Source of the DNA: Paragordius varius
Taxonomy: Eukaryota; Nematomorpha
Length of the DNA: 64,000 nucleotides
Assembly: GCA_964247055.1 (NCBI GenBank)
Contig: OZ176056.1
Span: 2,790,001-2,854,000 of the forward strand
Direction: 5' to 3'
Of this stretch, positions 11,330-21,636 are shown in pieces (the first letter of the stretch is position 1; each line of letters starts with the position of its first letter). The notes beneath the pieces were generated by a model. That model searched no databases. It saw nothing but the letters and a program-made list of their open reading frames with translations, and was not told the DNA's origin. A program made the translations under genes and the position numbers.

Positions 11330-11551
11330 CCATGCCGAGTGTCAATATACATTTTACGACGCAAAAAAATGGTGTAAACCTATCTTGGACAGAATATAAC
11401 GGGGTATCGTATTCACTAACCGCTAATGGAAAAATGTTTAAGAATAATATTAAACCAAAATATTTCATTACATATGAGCTGCTTCAATCAAATAAATTAA
11501 TTTTTACTGCATACAACAAGAGAGGAGAAACCAATTTTACTATACCTGAAA
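11330..11551 (+). CDS. Gene A FN3d exon
   Basis: 222-nt exon, phase 1-1, acceptor CTTTAG ending at 11,329 after a strong T-rich tract, and donor GTAAAT at 11,552. This is the clearest FN3 domain in the gene: PSVNIHFTTQKNGVNLSWTE has the typical proline start and the B-strand Trp, and NKLIFTAYNKRGETNFTIPE is a standard F-G strand ending. Length of 74 residues is slightly short for FN3 (usually 80-95). No Cys. Identical in copy B. Confidence 0.8.
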
Positions 11552-11812
11552 GTAAATTTTAAATGAAAATAACATTAAATATGCATCGTTATTTATTTAT
11601 TATTAATTGTAATTATAATTAAATTCTATCAATTATATTAAAATTTAAAAATGATTCGGATGGATAGTCCCAGATTTTTCTCTTAAAAAATATTAATGGT
11701 TTTTGTTTGTAATGGGTCGCGTTCATACTAATACAATTATTATTGAGTAAAAATTAATTTTAATTTCTTATGGCACTGCTATACATAATATACCTATATT
11801 TTTATAACATAG

Positions 11813-12061
11813 CACCTATAATAACCGAAATAATACCGCTAAGAAAACTACATGACATTGAAGCTACGGATAAGGATCAAAAAATAATTTTTATACGCTC
11901 CAATGCCAAATATTTTAATATTTCTAAAGACGAAAACTGCGAAACTTGGTTTAAATCCGAACCTTTAATGTCTTTAAATGCGTCGACCACGAAAATATGT
12001 ATTAGGGCTTACAATGGAGACTTCTTTGGCCCAATTGAAACTCATGTCCTTGAACGAACAG
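11813..12061 (+). CDS. Gene A FN3e exon
   Basis: 249-nt exon, phase 1-1, acceptor ATAG ending at 11,812 and strong donor GTATGT at 12,062. It begins APIITEIIPL, contains a Cys pair (ENCETWF and TKICIRAYNG) and ends FGPIETHVLERTG. The ICIRAYNGDFFG segment matches the F-G region of FN3 domains. It is the last domain exon I can place before the 3' mini-exons at 17.6 kb. Identical in copy B. Confidence 0.75.
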
Positions 12062-12116
12062 GTATGTGCAATATATGTATTAACATGTTTTATATCACAT
12101 GTTAGTATATTATTTA

Positions 12117-13105
12117 CAGTTCAAATTCACCCTTGAATTCAACCTCTTCAATTCACCCTAAACTGAATTATGTGCTTTTTAAGATTAAAACTTACCTTAT
12201 TTTTTAATATTTTTAAAATATGAAACTTTGTTTAAAATTAATATAATGCTGAAAAAATAATAAACTATATCGTAAAAATATATCCCATATTACTGATAAG
12301 TTATGTTAGAACTAGGGTTGTGCTGACCAAGTTATGACCCGGTCAATTGACCGAGTCATGACCAGGTCAGTGAATATTTATTTTTTAACCATGGTCATTT
12401 AAAAAAAACAACTGTTTTTGAAAAATTGAATTTTTTTTGGAAGAAAGCTATAAAGATTGTATTGTTTTTTAATATATTTTCTAAAAAATATATTTTAAAT
12501 ATGCATGTTTAACAATATGATATTGTTAAACATGCATTTTTATAACATTAGGATTTAATATCCAGTTATTTCGAAAAACAAAACAATCAAGAGCTTTTCA
12601 AAATATGGAATTATTCCATATCTGTGAACCAATAAAATGAATAACATTATATAATTGGATATTTTAATGATGAAAGAAATCAAACAAACTAGGTAAAATT
12701 TAATTTGAAATATCCAGTATAAGCTATGTATTAGAAGCTTCAGAAGGCCACAAACATGTGGCAAAATTCAATTTTATACAAATTTCTTGATTAAATTTGG
12801 TTAATATTTGTAAATAAATATTAAAAAAATGTATACTACAATCTTTAAAAAAATATGATATTATTAGTGAAACGCAAGTGTAATTCGAACTTTATTTTGA
12901 CAATCCAAAATCGCATGATACTTAATTAATTAAAAAGTAATCATGACCCTGACTGGGTGTGACCGGACTTTTTTGAAAAAGCAGTCAAATGCACAACCCT
13001 AATTAGAACACATAATATATTTGTAGGGTAGATTCGAATTGTTGAAGAGCGAATTTGAATTGTTCGTTAGTGAATTTGAATTGTTTAAGGGTGAATTAAT
13101 TGTAT
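12117..13105. mobile_element. Non-autonomous element with AATTCACCCTT-type ends
   Basis: Left end at 12,117-12,175 has two copies of an AATTCACCCT motif. Right end at about 13,025-13,100 has the same motif inverted and repeated about three times (GAATTTGAATTGTT, GGGTGAATT). The hAT-like element at 12,313-13,001 is inserted inside. The family also includes 3,710-3,912 and the outer shell of the 22-29 kb nest. No protein encoded. Confidence 0.5.
12313..13001. mobile_element. Non-autonomous hAT element (TAGGGTTGTGC ends)
   Basis: Terminal inverted repeats TAGGGTTGTGC and GCACAACCCTA, with an 8-bp target duplication gTTAGAAC (12,305-12,312) and aTTAGAAC (13,002-13,009), 7 of 8 matching. Just inside the left end is a palindromic GGTCAATTGACC region flanked by further inverted TGACC/GGTCA motifs. 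The 689-bp length and lack of an ORF matching transposase mark it as a MITE. Copy B carries its start at 63,603 and runs off the window. Confidence 0.75.
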
Positions 13106-13284
13106 ATGGTATATAATAAAAAAAATATGCCATTTTTTCATTTTGACTAATTATAAAATATGCAGTAAATTTTTGAATTCTTCATATAACCTCTCTTAAA
13201 AACAACCGCAAAATCTTATAAATTATTAATATATGATTATGAAATTTCAATAAATTTGGTAAAAAAAAAGTTTAAAGTTATATT

Positions 13285-13665
13285 GCCTAACACTTCATGT
13301 TTCAATTTTTTCCCGAGTGACATATTGGGATAGTTGTATATCTAAGAGATCCATTATAAGTTAAACTACTGTTTTGAAAGTTATTTTAGTTAAAAATTAT
13401 CAAACATTGTTCTCAGGTAAGATAAAAAAGCATATATTTTTTTACAGATTTGTGACTACTAGAGTCCAAAAAAAATAGGAACAGCTCTATCGCGATTTAA
13501 ACGAACAGCTCATATAAAAAATATATATCATGTTTTCGCTGATGTTTGCAAAGCTAATTATTTACCTTTTTTAATCATAAAATACACTTTATTAGCCTTG
13601 TTGCATTGGCGATTTAATAAAAATTATAGAAAAAATGGCGGTGAAAAGTTAGAGATGAAAATTGT
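13285..13665. repeat. Unclassified interspersed repeat, copy 1
   Basis: Matches 40,420-40,800 and, more weakly, 32,760-32,960 over about 200-370 bp. All share a TTAACACTT-like start, a GTGACATATTGGGATAG-type block, TTTGAAAGTTATTT and, in the two longer copies, GAACAGCT and TTGCATTGGCGATTTAA. No inverted termini and no coding capacity seen, so the class is unknown. Confidence 0.55.
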
Positions 13666-13704
13666 TTTAAAAAAAATTTGTATAATGCGCCAAAGCACTA
13701 AAGA

Positions 13705-13809
13705 ATATACCTTAAATCAGGGGTATCTAACACAAATGGCTTAAAGAGCTACATTTAAATTAATATATTTCAAGACAAAAGTATCAAATAAATATATTCC
13801 TCAAACTTT
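13705..13809. repeat. 105-bp direct repeat, left
   Basis: Identical by eye to 15,908-16,012. It contains a hAT-style terminus CAGGGGTATCTAACAC at 13,718, similar to the ends at 44,913 and 19,763. The pair flanks a retroelement fossil. It is not an LTR, since it carries a DNA-transposon terminus and lies inside the coding boundaries of the fossil. Confidence 0.85.
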
Positions 13810-15808
13810 TATGTGTTAAAAACACTTTTTCGCTTAACAAATTCTTAGCTGCTAACCAGCTTTTCTCATGTTTCTCAGTCCAATACCATCTCGTATTTTT
13901 ACTAGTTAATTCATGTAAGGGACCGACTATCATTTGTAATTTTGGTATAAAGCGTTCATGAAATGTCAAAAAACCTAAAAAGCTACGTAACGACTTTTTA
14001 TCTACCGGCCTTTTTAGTTCCTTGATTGCTTTAATTTTGCTTTCACAGGGACTTATACCCTTTTTCGATATTTCAAACCCTAAATAGTTTACTGATTCTG
14101 CCCCTATCACTATTTTATCTTGTCTTAATTTAAATCCGGCCTTATCGAGACGACTTAATACGTTATTTAAATTGTTAATGTGCTCATTTTCCGTCCTACC
14201 AGTCACTAGGACGTCATCTAAATATACGCAAGTTCCCGGACTTTCGGCCAGCACTTGTTCCATCACTCTTTGGAAGATGATAGGTGCCGTGGCCAGTCCA
14301 AACGGCATGCGTTTGTATCTAAAAAAACCCTTATGTGTTGAGATCGTTAACAATTCTTGACACTCCTCTGCCACTGGCATCTGGAGGTAAGCATCTTTTA
14401 AATCAATTTTCGTGAATGTGATACCTTCACCTATTTTCGACACCAACTCATCAAACGTGGGAATTATGTGGGAGTCTTCTTGCAACCACTTATTAATCGT
14501 TACCCGAAAATCACTACATATTCTTAATTCGCCATTCGGTTTAAGTACATTGACCGTAGGCGTGGCCCATGTCACAGGTGTGGTGTTAGGATCAACCGGT
14601 TCTAAAATGCCTAACTTTTCTAGCCTCGTCAGCTCTTTCTCCACCTTTTCTCTTGATGGAAAAGGCACCCTGCGACATGGCCATACTTTCGGGATCGCAT
14701 TCGCTGCAATGCGAATTTTTACAGGGTCCTTATAACACCCTAACTTATTTTCGAATAAATTTTTAAAATTTTCACAAATCTCATTCAATTTAAGATAATT
14801 AACTTTAACCTGTGGCATCTCAATCTGGAATTTCGACATCCAGTCCAGTCCACAGATTAGCGGGGCCATTCCCATCGTTTTGCATAGGACACATATGTCC
14901 CCGACCATTTGTTTACCATTTAATTGGACTTTGACACTTGCCGTCCCCATCATTGGCACTGTGGTATTGTTGTACGATTTTACTGGGGGTGTCGGATGCA
15001 GCCTGGGTTTACCGATTTGCTCCCATGTGGCAAAGTTTATTACGCTGATGTCCGAACCGGTATCATATATAAAATCTTTTTTTACCCCGTTTATTACTAA
15101 TGTTATCAGTAAGGGGCTTAGCGCCTTATGACCCACGTTAACTTCCTTCGACAATTGCCTATTGAAGTGCGGTCTTTGTTTTTTGGCTACACACATTCTC
15201 GCAAAATGGTTTAGCTTTCCGCATTTGTTGCAGGATCGTCTCCAGGCAGGACACTTGTTGGGTGGGTGTGTGGTGCCGCAATATTTACATGTGGTAGAAG
15301 GTTTTATTATTGTTTGTCGATTGGATTTATTGTGTTGTAACCGATTGATATTATTATTGCTACTATATCGATTGCTATTGTTATTACTATTATTGTTATT
15401 CTGTAATCCAGCCTTAGCAGACTCATGTGCTAGTGCGAGATCTACGATTGTTTCTAGTGGAACAGGAATACCGTTTATCAAAGCATCTGGATACCTGGAA
15501 TGGATATCCATCTCTAGTTGAGGCTGTCGCAGTCCTATTACGAATGCATAACGAATACGTTGTTCTATCGCTTCAGTAAATTGAGCTTCTTCAGCTCCTA
15601 TCTTGACACGCTCAAGGAATTGGGTAAAACTTTCACCCTCGTTGCGTACCAGCCTATAAAATTCAAAACGACTTTGGAATTTTGATTTTGTCGGATTGAA
15701 TATTTTTTTGCCTGTTTCCGTGATCTCCGCCCATGTGGCGTCTTTTATTTTCTTGGGATAAAGGTGTTGGTTAATCTTTCTTACTATCATAAATCCGCCA
15801 TATGCCAA
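13784..15808 (-). mobile_element. Ty3/gypsy-type retroelement fossil (gag to RT part)
   Basis: A fossil piece of a Ty3/gypsy-type LTR retrotransposon on the minus strand, occupying about 13,810-15,907. In order it shows a retrotransposon gag region, two CCHC-like zinc knuckles (CKYCGTTHPPNKC and CNKCGKLNHFARMC), an aspartic protease core with YDTGSD, a reverse transcriptase with the YLDD motif and the very start of the RNase H region. The rest of pol and both LTRs are not present in this window, so it is a broken, partial copy. The part that remains looks little decayed, which suggests a fairly young insertion. It is bounded by identical 105-bp direct repeats. Its gag resembles that of the LTR element at 45.3 kb. 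Confidence 0.9.
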
Positions 15809-15907
15809 TATCGTTGATTTAAGCGTTCTTTCGGTTACTGGAATATCCTTTGCCTCGAGTACGTTGCTAATGTACTCGAGGTACTCTTCAAATTTATTAT
15901 TATCGTT

Positions 15908-16012
15908 ATATACCTTAAATCAGGGGTATCTAACACAAATGGCTTAAAGAGCTACATTTAAATTAATATATTTCAAGACAAAAGTATCAAATAAATATAT
16001 TCCTCAAACTTT
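15908..16012. repeat. 105-bp direct repeat, right
   Basis: Second member of the pair flanking the retroelement fossil, offset 2,203 bp from the first, with the same CAGGGGTATCTAACAC terminus at 15,921. The sequence after it (16,013 onward) does not contain a recognisable opposite hAT end. Confidence 0.85.
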
Positions 16013-16261
16013 ATAGATGTGTTAATTTTTATATTAAATTAAAAAAAACAACCATAGAGTGAGACGCGTATCGTCCTTGTTAAGGACTTATTCATAATGA
16101 ACACAAGCGTACTCTGTCAGTATTTTAAGATTTTAAGACGAGTGATAACGAAAGAGAAAACAGAGAACTTAAGGCCTGGAGAGGGCAACCAATTGTAGTT
16201 TGATCAAGCTAATTAGCATAACTCCTTCTTATCCATCAGCCAGGATAGGGAATTTATAATT

Positions 16262-16385
16262 AAAATTCACAAATTTTTTGGTGGCCATTTTTATATTTAA
16301 GGGTAGGCTAATATTTACGATCTCCATATTATGTTGTTATTAAATATAAAAATGGCTTTTTCCGCCAAGATTTTTGTGAATTTTA
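16262..16385. repeat. Inverted repeat / small MITE-like hairpin
   Basis: Two arms of about 40 nt (AAAATTCACAAATTTTTTGG... and ...CCAAGATTTTTGTGAATTTT) face each other across about 45 nt. The arms share GGCCATTTTTATATTTAA or its complement with a few mismatches. It would fold into a long hairpin. No gene in it. Confidence 0.7.
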
Positions 16386-17594
16386 ACTAATAAATATATA
16401 AAATTTTGCTGTTAAATTGTACTTGAATGGAAAATTAAACTTTAATTTTTATAAAGATCTGCTAATGAAAGCACAATTATATAATATAGCATGATGTATA
16501 TTTTTCACAAGGACAATAAACCACCTTACTTAATCCTGCTGTACTATGTTTAGCATGCAATATTTATATATATAAGATATTAGAAAAAAATGTATGGACT
16601 ACCGAATCTTTTATAATTGTATTAAAATAAATCCGACATTCTAATATAGATCAATATTAACAATGAGCTGCTTGTTTCACCGATTTGAACATATTCTTTA
16701 CAATGACCCATGTAATGAAATGTAGTTATTTTTATATAATAATCTGCTTTATAGCACAATTCAAAAATATGGCTTTCACTACATAAATAAAAAACATTTA
16801 CCAATTCTAAATATTTTCCAATACATAATTTATAATTCCAATAATATGGGTAGTTGTAAAAGGTAACAAAGGTATGAAACCTAAAACTGAAAAGATATAT
16901 ATTCGGTTTTTTGTGTTTATATATACTATAGTGAACATAATTTGCATGATAACAATAAAATTTTCGAGTAACAAAGGATATGATATTTACATAGTACAAA
17001 AAAATATAAAAATAAGACATTGCAAATCTCACTAAAGATTATAGTATATAAACAAAACATATATTCATATGTTAAGTATTGCATTTTAAAAATGGGACTG
17101 GGGTTTTGAATATGGCTTTTTTACAAAATAATTAACAAAAAGTTTAGCAGTGGAAGTTTCTAAAGATTCTCAGATTGTAAAGGAAATAAATGATTCAATG
17201 AATGTGATGAAAAATAATAAAAAATATTATGAAAATTTTTGTGTAAATCAATAAAAAATTTTCAATTCCTTTTCAACACCCCTTCTTGAATGCTCGTTTT
17301 TGAGTTTTTATTTCAAATCGCTCAGAGATATACAACTCCCCCAAAATGTCATAGACTATATAAATACCACCTTTATATTATAGTTTTTTCGACAAATATA
17401 TGAATATATAAATCCTAATTCTCTATCAAAAATTAATGCGTTTACATAATTGCATCTAAAGCAATTTAACCATTCAATTTAGCTAAGGCTTGACTAAAAA
17501 CTAGGAAAAAATTTAATAACTATGAAATTATGTGAATCATTGTAGATCCAAAATTTTTGTTTAATATTAGTAATATTTATTTATATACAATTAG
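16386..17594 (+). other. Probable gene A intron, no clear gene
   Basis: AT-rich. The longest open frame is a 136-codon minus-strand stretch at 16,622-17,032 rich in Tyr/Phe/Ile, with no recognisable domain. A weak exon candidate lies at 17,148-17,254 on the plus strand. If gene A has a transmembrane exon it should be in or before this region, but I could not find one. Confidence 0.4.
17148..17254 (+). CDS. Candidate 3' exon, unknown
   Basis: After an acceptor TTTAG at 17,143-17,147, 35 codons stay open (AVEVSKDSQIVKEINDSMN, then MKNNKKYYENFCVNQ) to a TAA that overlaps an AATAAA at 17,250. The composition is hydrophilic and helix-like, unlike random AT-rich translation. It could be an alternative last exon of gene A or a chance open stretch. 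No family recognised. Confidence 0.25.
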
Positions 17595-17651
17595 TTTATT
17601 CTGGCTCTGGTACAAAGGACCCTGGTTTCCAATCAAGTTATAAAAGAAAAG
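17595..17651 (+). CDS. Gene A mini-exon a (GSG/YK repeat)
   Basis: 57-nt block between acceptor TTAG ending at 17,594 and donor GTATTT at 17,652, phase 1-1. It encodes a hydrophilic SGSGTKDPGFQSSYKRKG. The next exon repeats the layout (GSG, then S-x-YK-x-KG). The same phase as the upstream domain exons and the absence of another plus-strand gene nearby suggest these are the C-terminal tail or linker exons of the Ig/FN3 gene. The link to the 12-kb exons is inference, since 5.5 kb of transposon-rich sequence lies between. Confidence 0.55.
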
Positions 17652-17771
17652 GTATTTGCATTTAAATGAAACAAAAGTTGCGTTTGGATTGCGTTTTTGG
17701 TTAAAAAAAGTTTTATTAAAAAAATAGTGCGGTATATGCCTATTATTATTTTGCTTTCCTCTATAACTTAG

Positions 17772-17819
17772 GTCAAGATGATGGGTCTGGATTACGGCGT
17801 TCTGGTTATAAGGGAAAAG
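17772..17819 (+). CDS. Gene A mini-exon b (GSG/YK repeat)
   Basis: 48-nt block, phase 1-1, acceptor TTAG ending at 17,771 and donor GTATGT at 17,820. Encodes QDDGSGLRRSGYKGKG, a shorter repeat of mini-exon a. The intron between a and b is about 120 nt. Exon duplication within the tail is the simplest explanation. Confidence 0.6.
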
Positions 17820-18281
17820 GTATGTTTTTTATATAATTATGTTTTCTAAAACTAGAATATGATTTGACTGGCATACACAAAAGTTAGCATTCAAAGTTCC
17901 TTTAAAATCCTTCATAATACTCTAATGATTTAAGTCCTTATCAATAGTTTGCAGATTTTTGCTGGAAATCTTTTAGTTTATTGTTTTTAAAATGTGTAAG
18001 ACATGATATTTCCTCGTCACATATTATCTTTTAATAAAAAAATAAGATTGTAATTTCACGTGAAAGAATTTAAAAAGTTGTATGATGGCCGTTTTAAAAA
18101 ATAATTTTAATTTTAAAAACTGGGTCTTGACCTTAAATGAACAGAATAAGTGAGGGCATATTTATGATATTATAATAACATCTACGAAATGTATCATAAT
18201 GTGATTCATTAATATTAATTATTTTAACGTTTATTGATTTAAGTAGAGTTTTTTTTATATTAAAATTTTTTAACTATTTAG

Positions 18282-18313
18282 GTTTGTTAGATGACGAAGA
18301 TACATGGAAATGA
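18282..18313 (+). CDS. Gene A terminal mini-exon c (stop)
   Basis: After a strong acceptor (TTTTTTAACTATTTAG, ending at 18,281) the phase-1 frame encodes GLLDDEDTWK and stops at TGA (18,311-18,313). A polyadenylation signal AATAAA lies about 80 nt downstream (18,394). Three consecutive mini-exons in the same phase followed by stop and AATAAA argue that this is a real gene end. Confidence 0.55.
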
Positions 18314-19762
18314 TCAATGATAGATTCATTCGAACAAAACATTATCAATATTTAATCTAAAAATTCAATGTGATTAAATTTTATTTTATTACAAATAAAT
18401 ATGATGGGCAATTCGTTAATTATATGTAAAAAATGGTATATTTTGGGGTAAAAATATTTTTATATCAAACCGTTTATTTAACATTCGCTGACTTAAAACA
18501 TTCAAAATATTACGAGTCAAAATATATCATTTCAATTATTTTTTTGGATAAAACATATAAGGTTTTTTAAAAAAAAATTAAACATGCTTATGCGTAAAAA
18601 TTGGAAAAATACTTTGCACAGGGCCCTACCCATCGGATAATTAAAAAACCGTTTGGTTATTAAATATTTGTCTATATACAAGACATATAATCATTATCTA
18701 TTTACATTATACACAATTTATACGTTTTCCGAAACTATGCTTCAAACCCACTTCTATGCGTGATTGTTGTTAGATCATTACTCACTTGGTTTATGAAGGT
18801 ATTTGACTAAATATTTTGCCTTTATACGAAAACTTTATAAAATCTGTAAATCACTTTCCGGGTGCTTTATTGACACGTTTTTCTTAAAAAATTAATTTTA
18901 TATCGTAGAGTGCCACTACATGAAAATTAATTTTATATTTACCCATAAAGGACTTTTTTAATTTATGTGTTCTTATGTATGTTTTACATTAAATTGGTTT
19001 AAAGAATATCTTCTGGGTTTAGATAAGTAAGGGATGATATTTTACAGGATGAGGGATCAAACACTAGAGTTCTTAAAGTATTTTGTGTGAATATCTCTTC
19101 AACGTAATAAATGGCAAGATTTTTTCGTATTTTTATTACCATTTTTACGTGGCATCTAGCGGAACATAGGGTCAATTTCGAATAAGTTACAAATTAATGA
19201 GCTAAATATTATTTAAAGAATTTATGATGTAGGTCTAATATCATTTTTTTTCGATTGTAAAATATTTATTAAGTAATACTTGCGATATATTTACAAAAAT
19301 TATTTATCGACATTGGAAAGTATTAGATTATCATCACCAAGTATTGATAATTTCACACAGTCTAAATACATAAAATGTATAAATAACAACAAAAATGCAT
19401 TTTTAAAAAAATGGATTAAAACGATTTTTTATAAAACATAATATAAATTAATATAAAATTATTTTAAATAAGTAATGTCTAATTATATAGTCGATCTGCA
19501 TTCGACTTTATTCTGCGGCGGCGTTGATTTATATATAGTTTAAAAAAATTTGCATCAATCATTTTATACAATAAAAAATATTTTTTTGTCCTATAATTCC
19601 TATTGTAAAATCATTTACTAAAGCACATCTAATTCTATATCTATACCTTTGAATTATAATATTATTTTAAATGTGCACAAAATATCACATATTGGTTTAA
19701 TAAATTGGGAAAATACTTTATAACTTATCCCATAAGTTTATTACATGGTTTTACTTTTTTAG
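18314..19762. other. Intergenic AT-rich spacer
   Basis: After the AATAAA at 18,394 I see no open frame, splice-bounded exon or element ends in this 1.4 kb. Confidence 0.5.
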
Positions 19763-20033
19763 TCAGGGGTGTCCAATACGACCGCAAAAAGCGGCTTCTG
19801 TTTAAATTTTAATTTATATGAACAAAACTTTAATTATCTCCTGTTAATTTTTAAAACTTTGGATAAAAGTGTTATATAATAATAAACCAGAAAAGAAAGT
19901 AATGTTGATACTTTTATTAAATTTTAACCTAATCAAATAACAAATTTGTTGATTTGTATAATCAAATTTTTTACGGTCGTTTCGCTAAGTCTTAAATGCG
20001 ACCTAAAAGCCACTTGTGTTAGACACACCTCTG
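19763..20033. mobile_element. Small hAT-like MITE
   Basis: Begins CAGGGGTGTCCAATACG and ends GTGTTAGACACACCTCTG, imperfect inverted repeats of the CAGGGGTG-type hAT family. Subterminal GACCGCAAAAAGCGGC and GCGACCTAAAAGCC blocks also mirror each other. About 270 bp, non-coding. A clean 8-bp target duplication was not found. Confidence 0.6.
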
Positions 20034-20083
20034 ATAAAATATGTAATTATCAAATATTATATTTTTGATTTTCGAAATCTTAC

Positions 20084-20418
20084 CTATCGGCATAACAAGT
20101 GACGAGGAAATGTGACACTTGAAACAACGTTTGAAATTCAAAAAAATTTTCGACTTGTATTACATTCCCCTTTGTATTATTAAATGTGATCTGGAGACTT
20201 GGGACATCATACGCTCCAACGGATGACATTAGGATATAATGAATTTCTCGTCCATACCAATTTAAAGCCCGTATACGATTACTAATACTCAACACAGAAT
20301 TGTTATATGGGTAATTTTGAGAAGCGTGGTGGTTTTGTTTGGTAAACATTTCGTTATTTTTTGAAACTTTGCGTCGGATGGAATGCCCGCTAAAAGTTGG
20401 GCCGCATTCTCCGTACAA
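20084..20418 (-). CDS. Unidentified minus-strand exon candidate
   Basis: A 112-codon open frame on the minus strand (Met at 20,418) whose 3' part reads ISNRIRALNWYGREIHYILM, SSVGAYDVPSLQITF, then FFEFQTLFQVSHFLVTCYAD. It ends at a good donor, AG|GTAAGATT, after 20,084. The composition is balanced for such AT-rich DNA, with Trp, Cys and Gly, which supports coding. The upstream limit is unclear: the frame opens about 20,440 and a mariner begins at 20,492. I do not recognise the family. It may be one exon of a host gene continuing to lower coordinates, or a leftover of a gene disrupted by the mariner. Confidence 0.4.
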
Positions 20419-20491
20419 ACTACGCGTGGAATATAATCTACCACTTCATCACAACTATAATATATTTTGAAACAATTTTGTATCCTATATA

Positions 20492-21636
20492 CCAGATGCA
20501 GTCATAAGTTATAACCGGTTAACTAGGAGAAAATGTCGGGAAAAAGTACGCAGTCGATTAATTTAACACAGACACCATTTTGTTCATCTGACATTAAACG
20601 GTAAATGCAAACAAGTCGGGTCCGCTAAAAGCTAGTGTGTTCTTTTTATTATCATTCAGTAAATCATTCCTAATTTTGTTCCTAAAAACATTTGCGACAC
20701 ACATCGCTTTTATTTAAAGAATAAACTGTTAAAGGTTATCGTTTACTTGTTGAAACATATGGTAATGTTCCATCGATTACATGATGCGAGGTTGAGAAAA
20801 TATGATTTCAATATTGAAGAGACAACGAGCTTTGGTAGACTACAGATGTCGATAAATTACAAGAGTTATTGGATTACCCAACCCAATCTCAACGGCAATA
20901 GACAAAAGCATTTTATCAAAAAAAACTTTAAAGGCCTGCGGGCAGCGGAAAGACCAACACACTAAGTTAATGGGTCCCCCACAATTTGGATTAAGGTCAA
21001 ATCTAAAATGGCAAAAATGTCATGAAAAAGAAATTATATTTGGATTGATTTATGTAATGAAAAGTGACTTTACATTATAAATCTAAAGTCAAAGAATTGG
21101 GGCTTGCAAAGCCGGTCCATCACGCATCCAGGCCAAATCACTTGGGCAAGAAGACCATGCTCTGTGTCTGGGAGAGCGGTATTATCTATTAAGTATTGAT
21201 TCTCAGGAAACGGTTGATATACGTACAACTCTATCGCCAACAAATGATTAATTTAAACGATGCATTATGCAAAAAACGTCTGATATGGGCCAGCAGACAT
21301 GGCAAAGTGATTTTGACACATGACAATGTTGCATATCACACAGCAAAACCAGTAAACGACCCCTCAAAATCGCTTCGATAGGGTTTTCCACATCCGTCGC
21401 ACTTCCCTGACGTGTACCAATTAGCAACTACCTTTGTGTATTAATTGGGGATACGCTCAACAGGGAAGTACTTCAATAATTTGGATAAAGATAATCAATT
21501 TTTCCGACATAACATTCTTTAAATTTTGAGAGATGGGTGATATGAGAAACCGATGGACATTAGATTGAATAAAATAAATCACTTTCAATACGCATTTTTT
21601 ACCAAAAATCCGATAAAGACTTATGACCACACCAGG
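20492..21636 (+). mobile_element. Mariner transposon with decayed transposase
   Basis: Inverted ends CCAGATGCAGTCATAAGT and ACTTATGACCACACCAGG, flanked by TA at 20,490-20,491 and 21,637-21,638: the standard mariner target. The 1,145-bp length is close to intact mariners (about 1.3 kb). Inside, on +, pieces match the transposase in order: a SFEDTDVDKLQELLD segment (20,830) before the second helix-turn-helix, GKKTMLCVWESG (21,150; family GKKVMLCVWWD), LYRQQMINLNDAL (21,230) and KVILTHDNVAYHTAKPV (21,305), the last containing the second catalytic Asp (family HDNARPH). Frames change repeatedly and the first DEKW motif is not recognisable, so it is inactive. Confidence 0.88.

Larger units (their letters stand above)
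1..12700 (+). repeat. Segmental duplication, copy A
   Basis: This stretch is repeated in direct orientation at 51,238-64,000. The offset drifts from about +51,237 to +51,291 because of small intron indels. Exons are almost identical between copies and introns differ by scattered substitutions and indels. The match begins at base 1 here and continues to the last base of the window in copy B, so neither breakpoint is visible and the true unit may be a 51-kb tandem duplication. Copy A holds the middle and 3' part of an Ig/FN3 gene. A recent duplication and an uncollapsed pair of haplotypes are both possible from sequence alone. Confidence 0.97.

Noticed and set aside
15162-15521. 119-codon plus-strand open frame with Leu runs
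   Set aside because: It is the antisense shadow of the retroelement gag and zinc-knuckle region.
13705-16012. The 105-bp direct repeats as LTRs of the Ty3-type fossil
   Set aside because: They contain a hAT terminus, lack LTR hallmarks (TG...CA ends with promoter and primer-binding site) and abut the middle of pol, so they are a target-side duplication and not LTRs.
16622-17032. 136-codon minus-strand open frame
   Set aside because: Dominated by Tyr, Phe, Ile and Lys, no domain or splice-site support, and it lies in AT-rich sequence where such frames arise by chance. Kept only as part of the spacer description.
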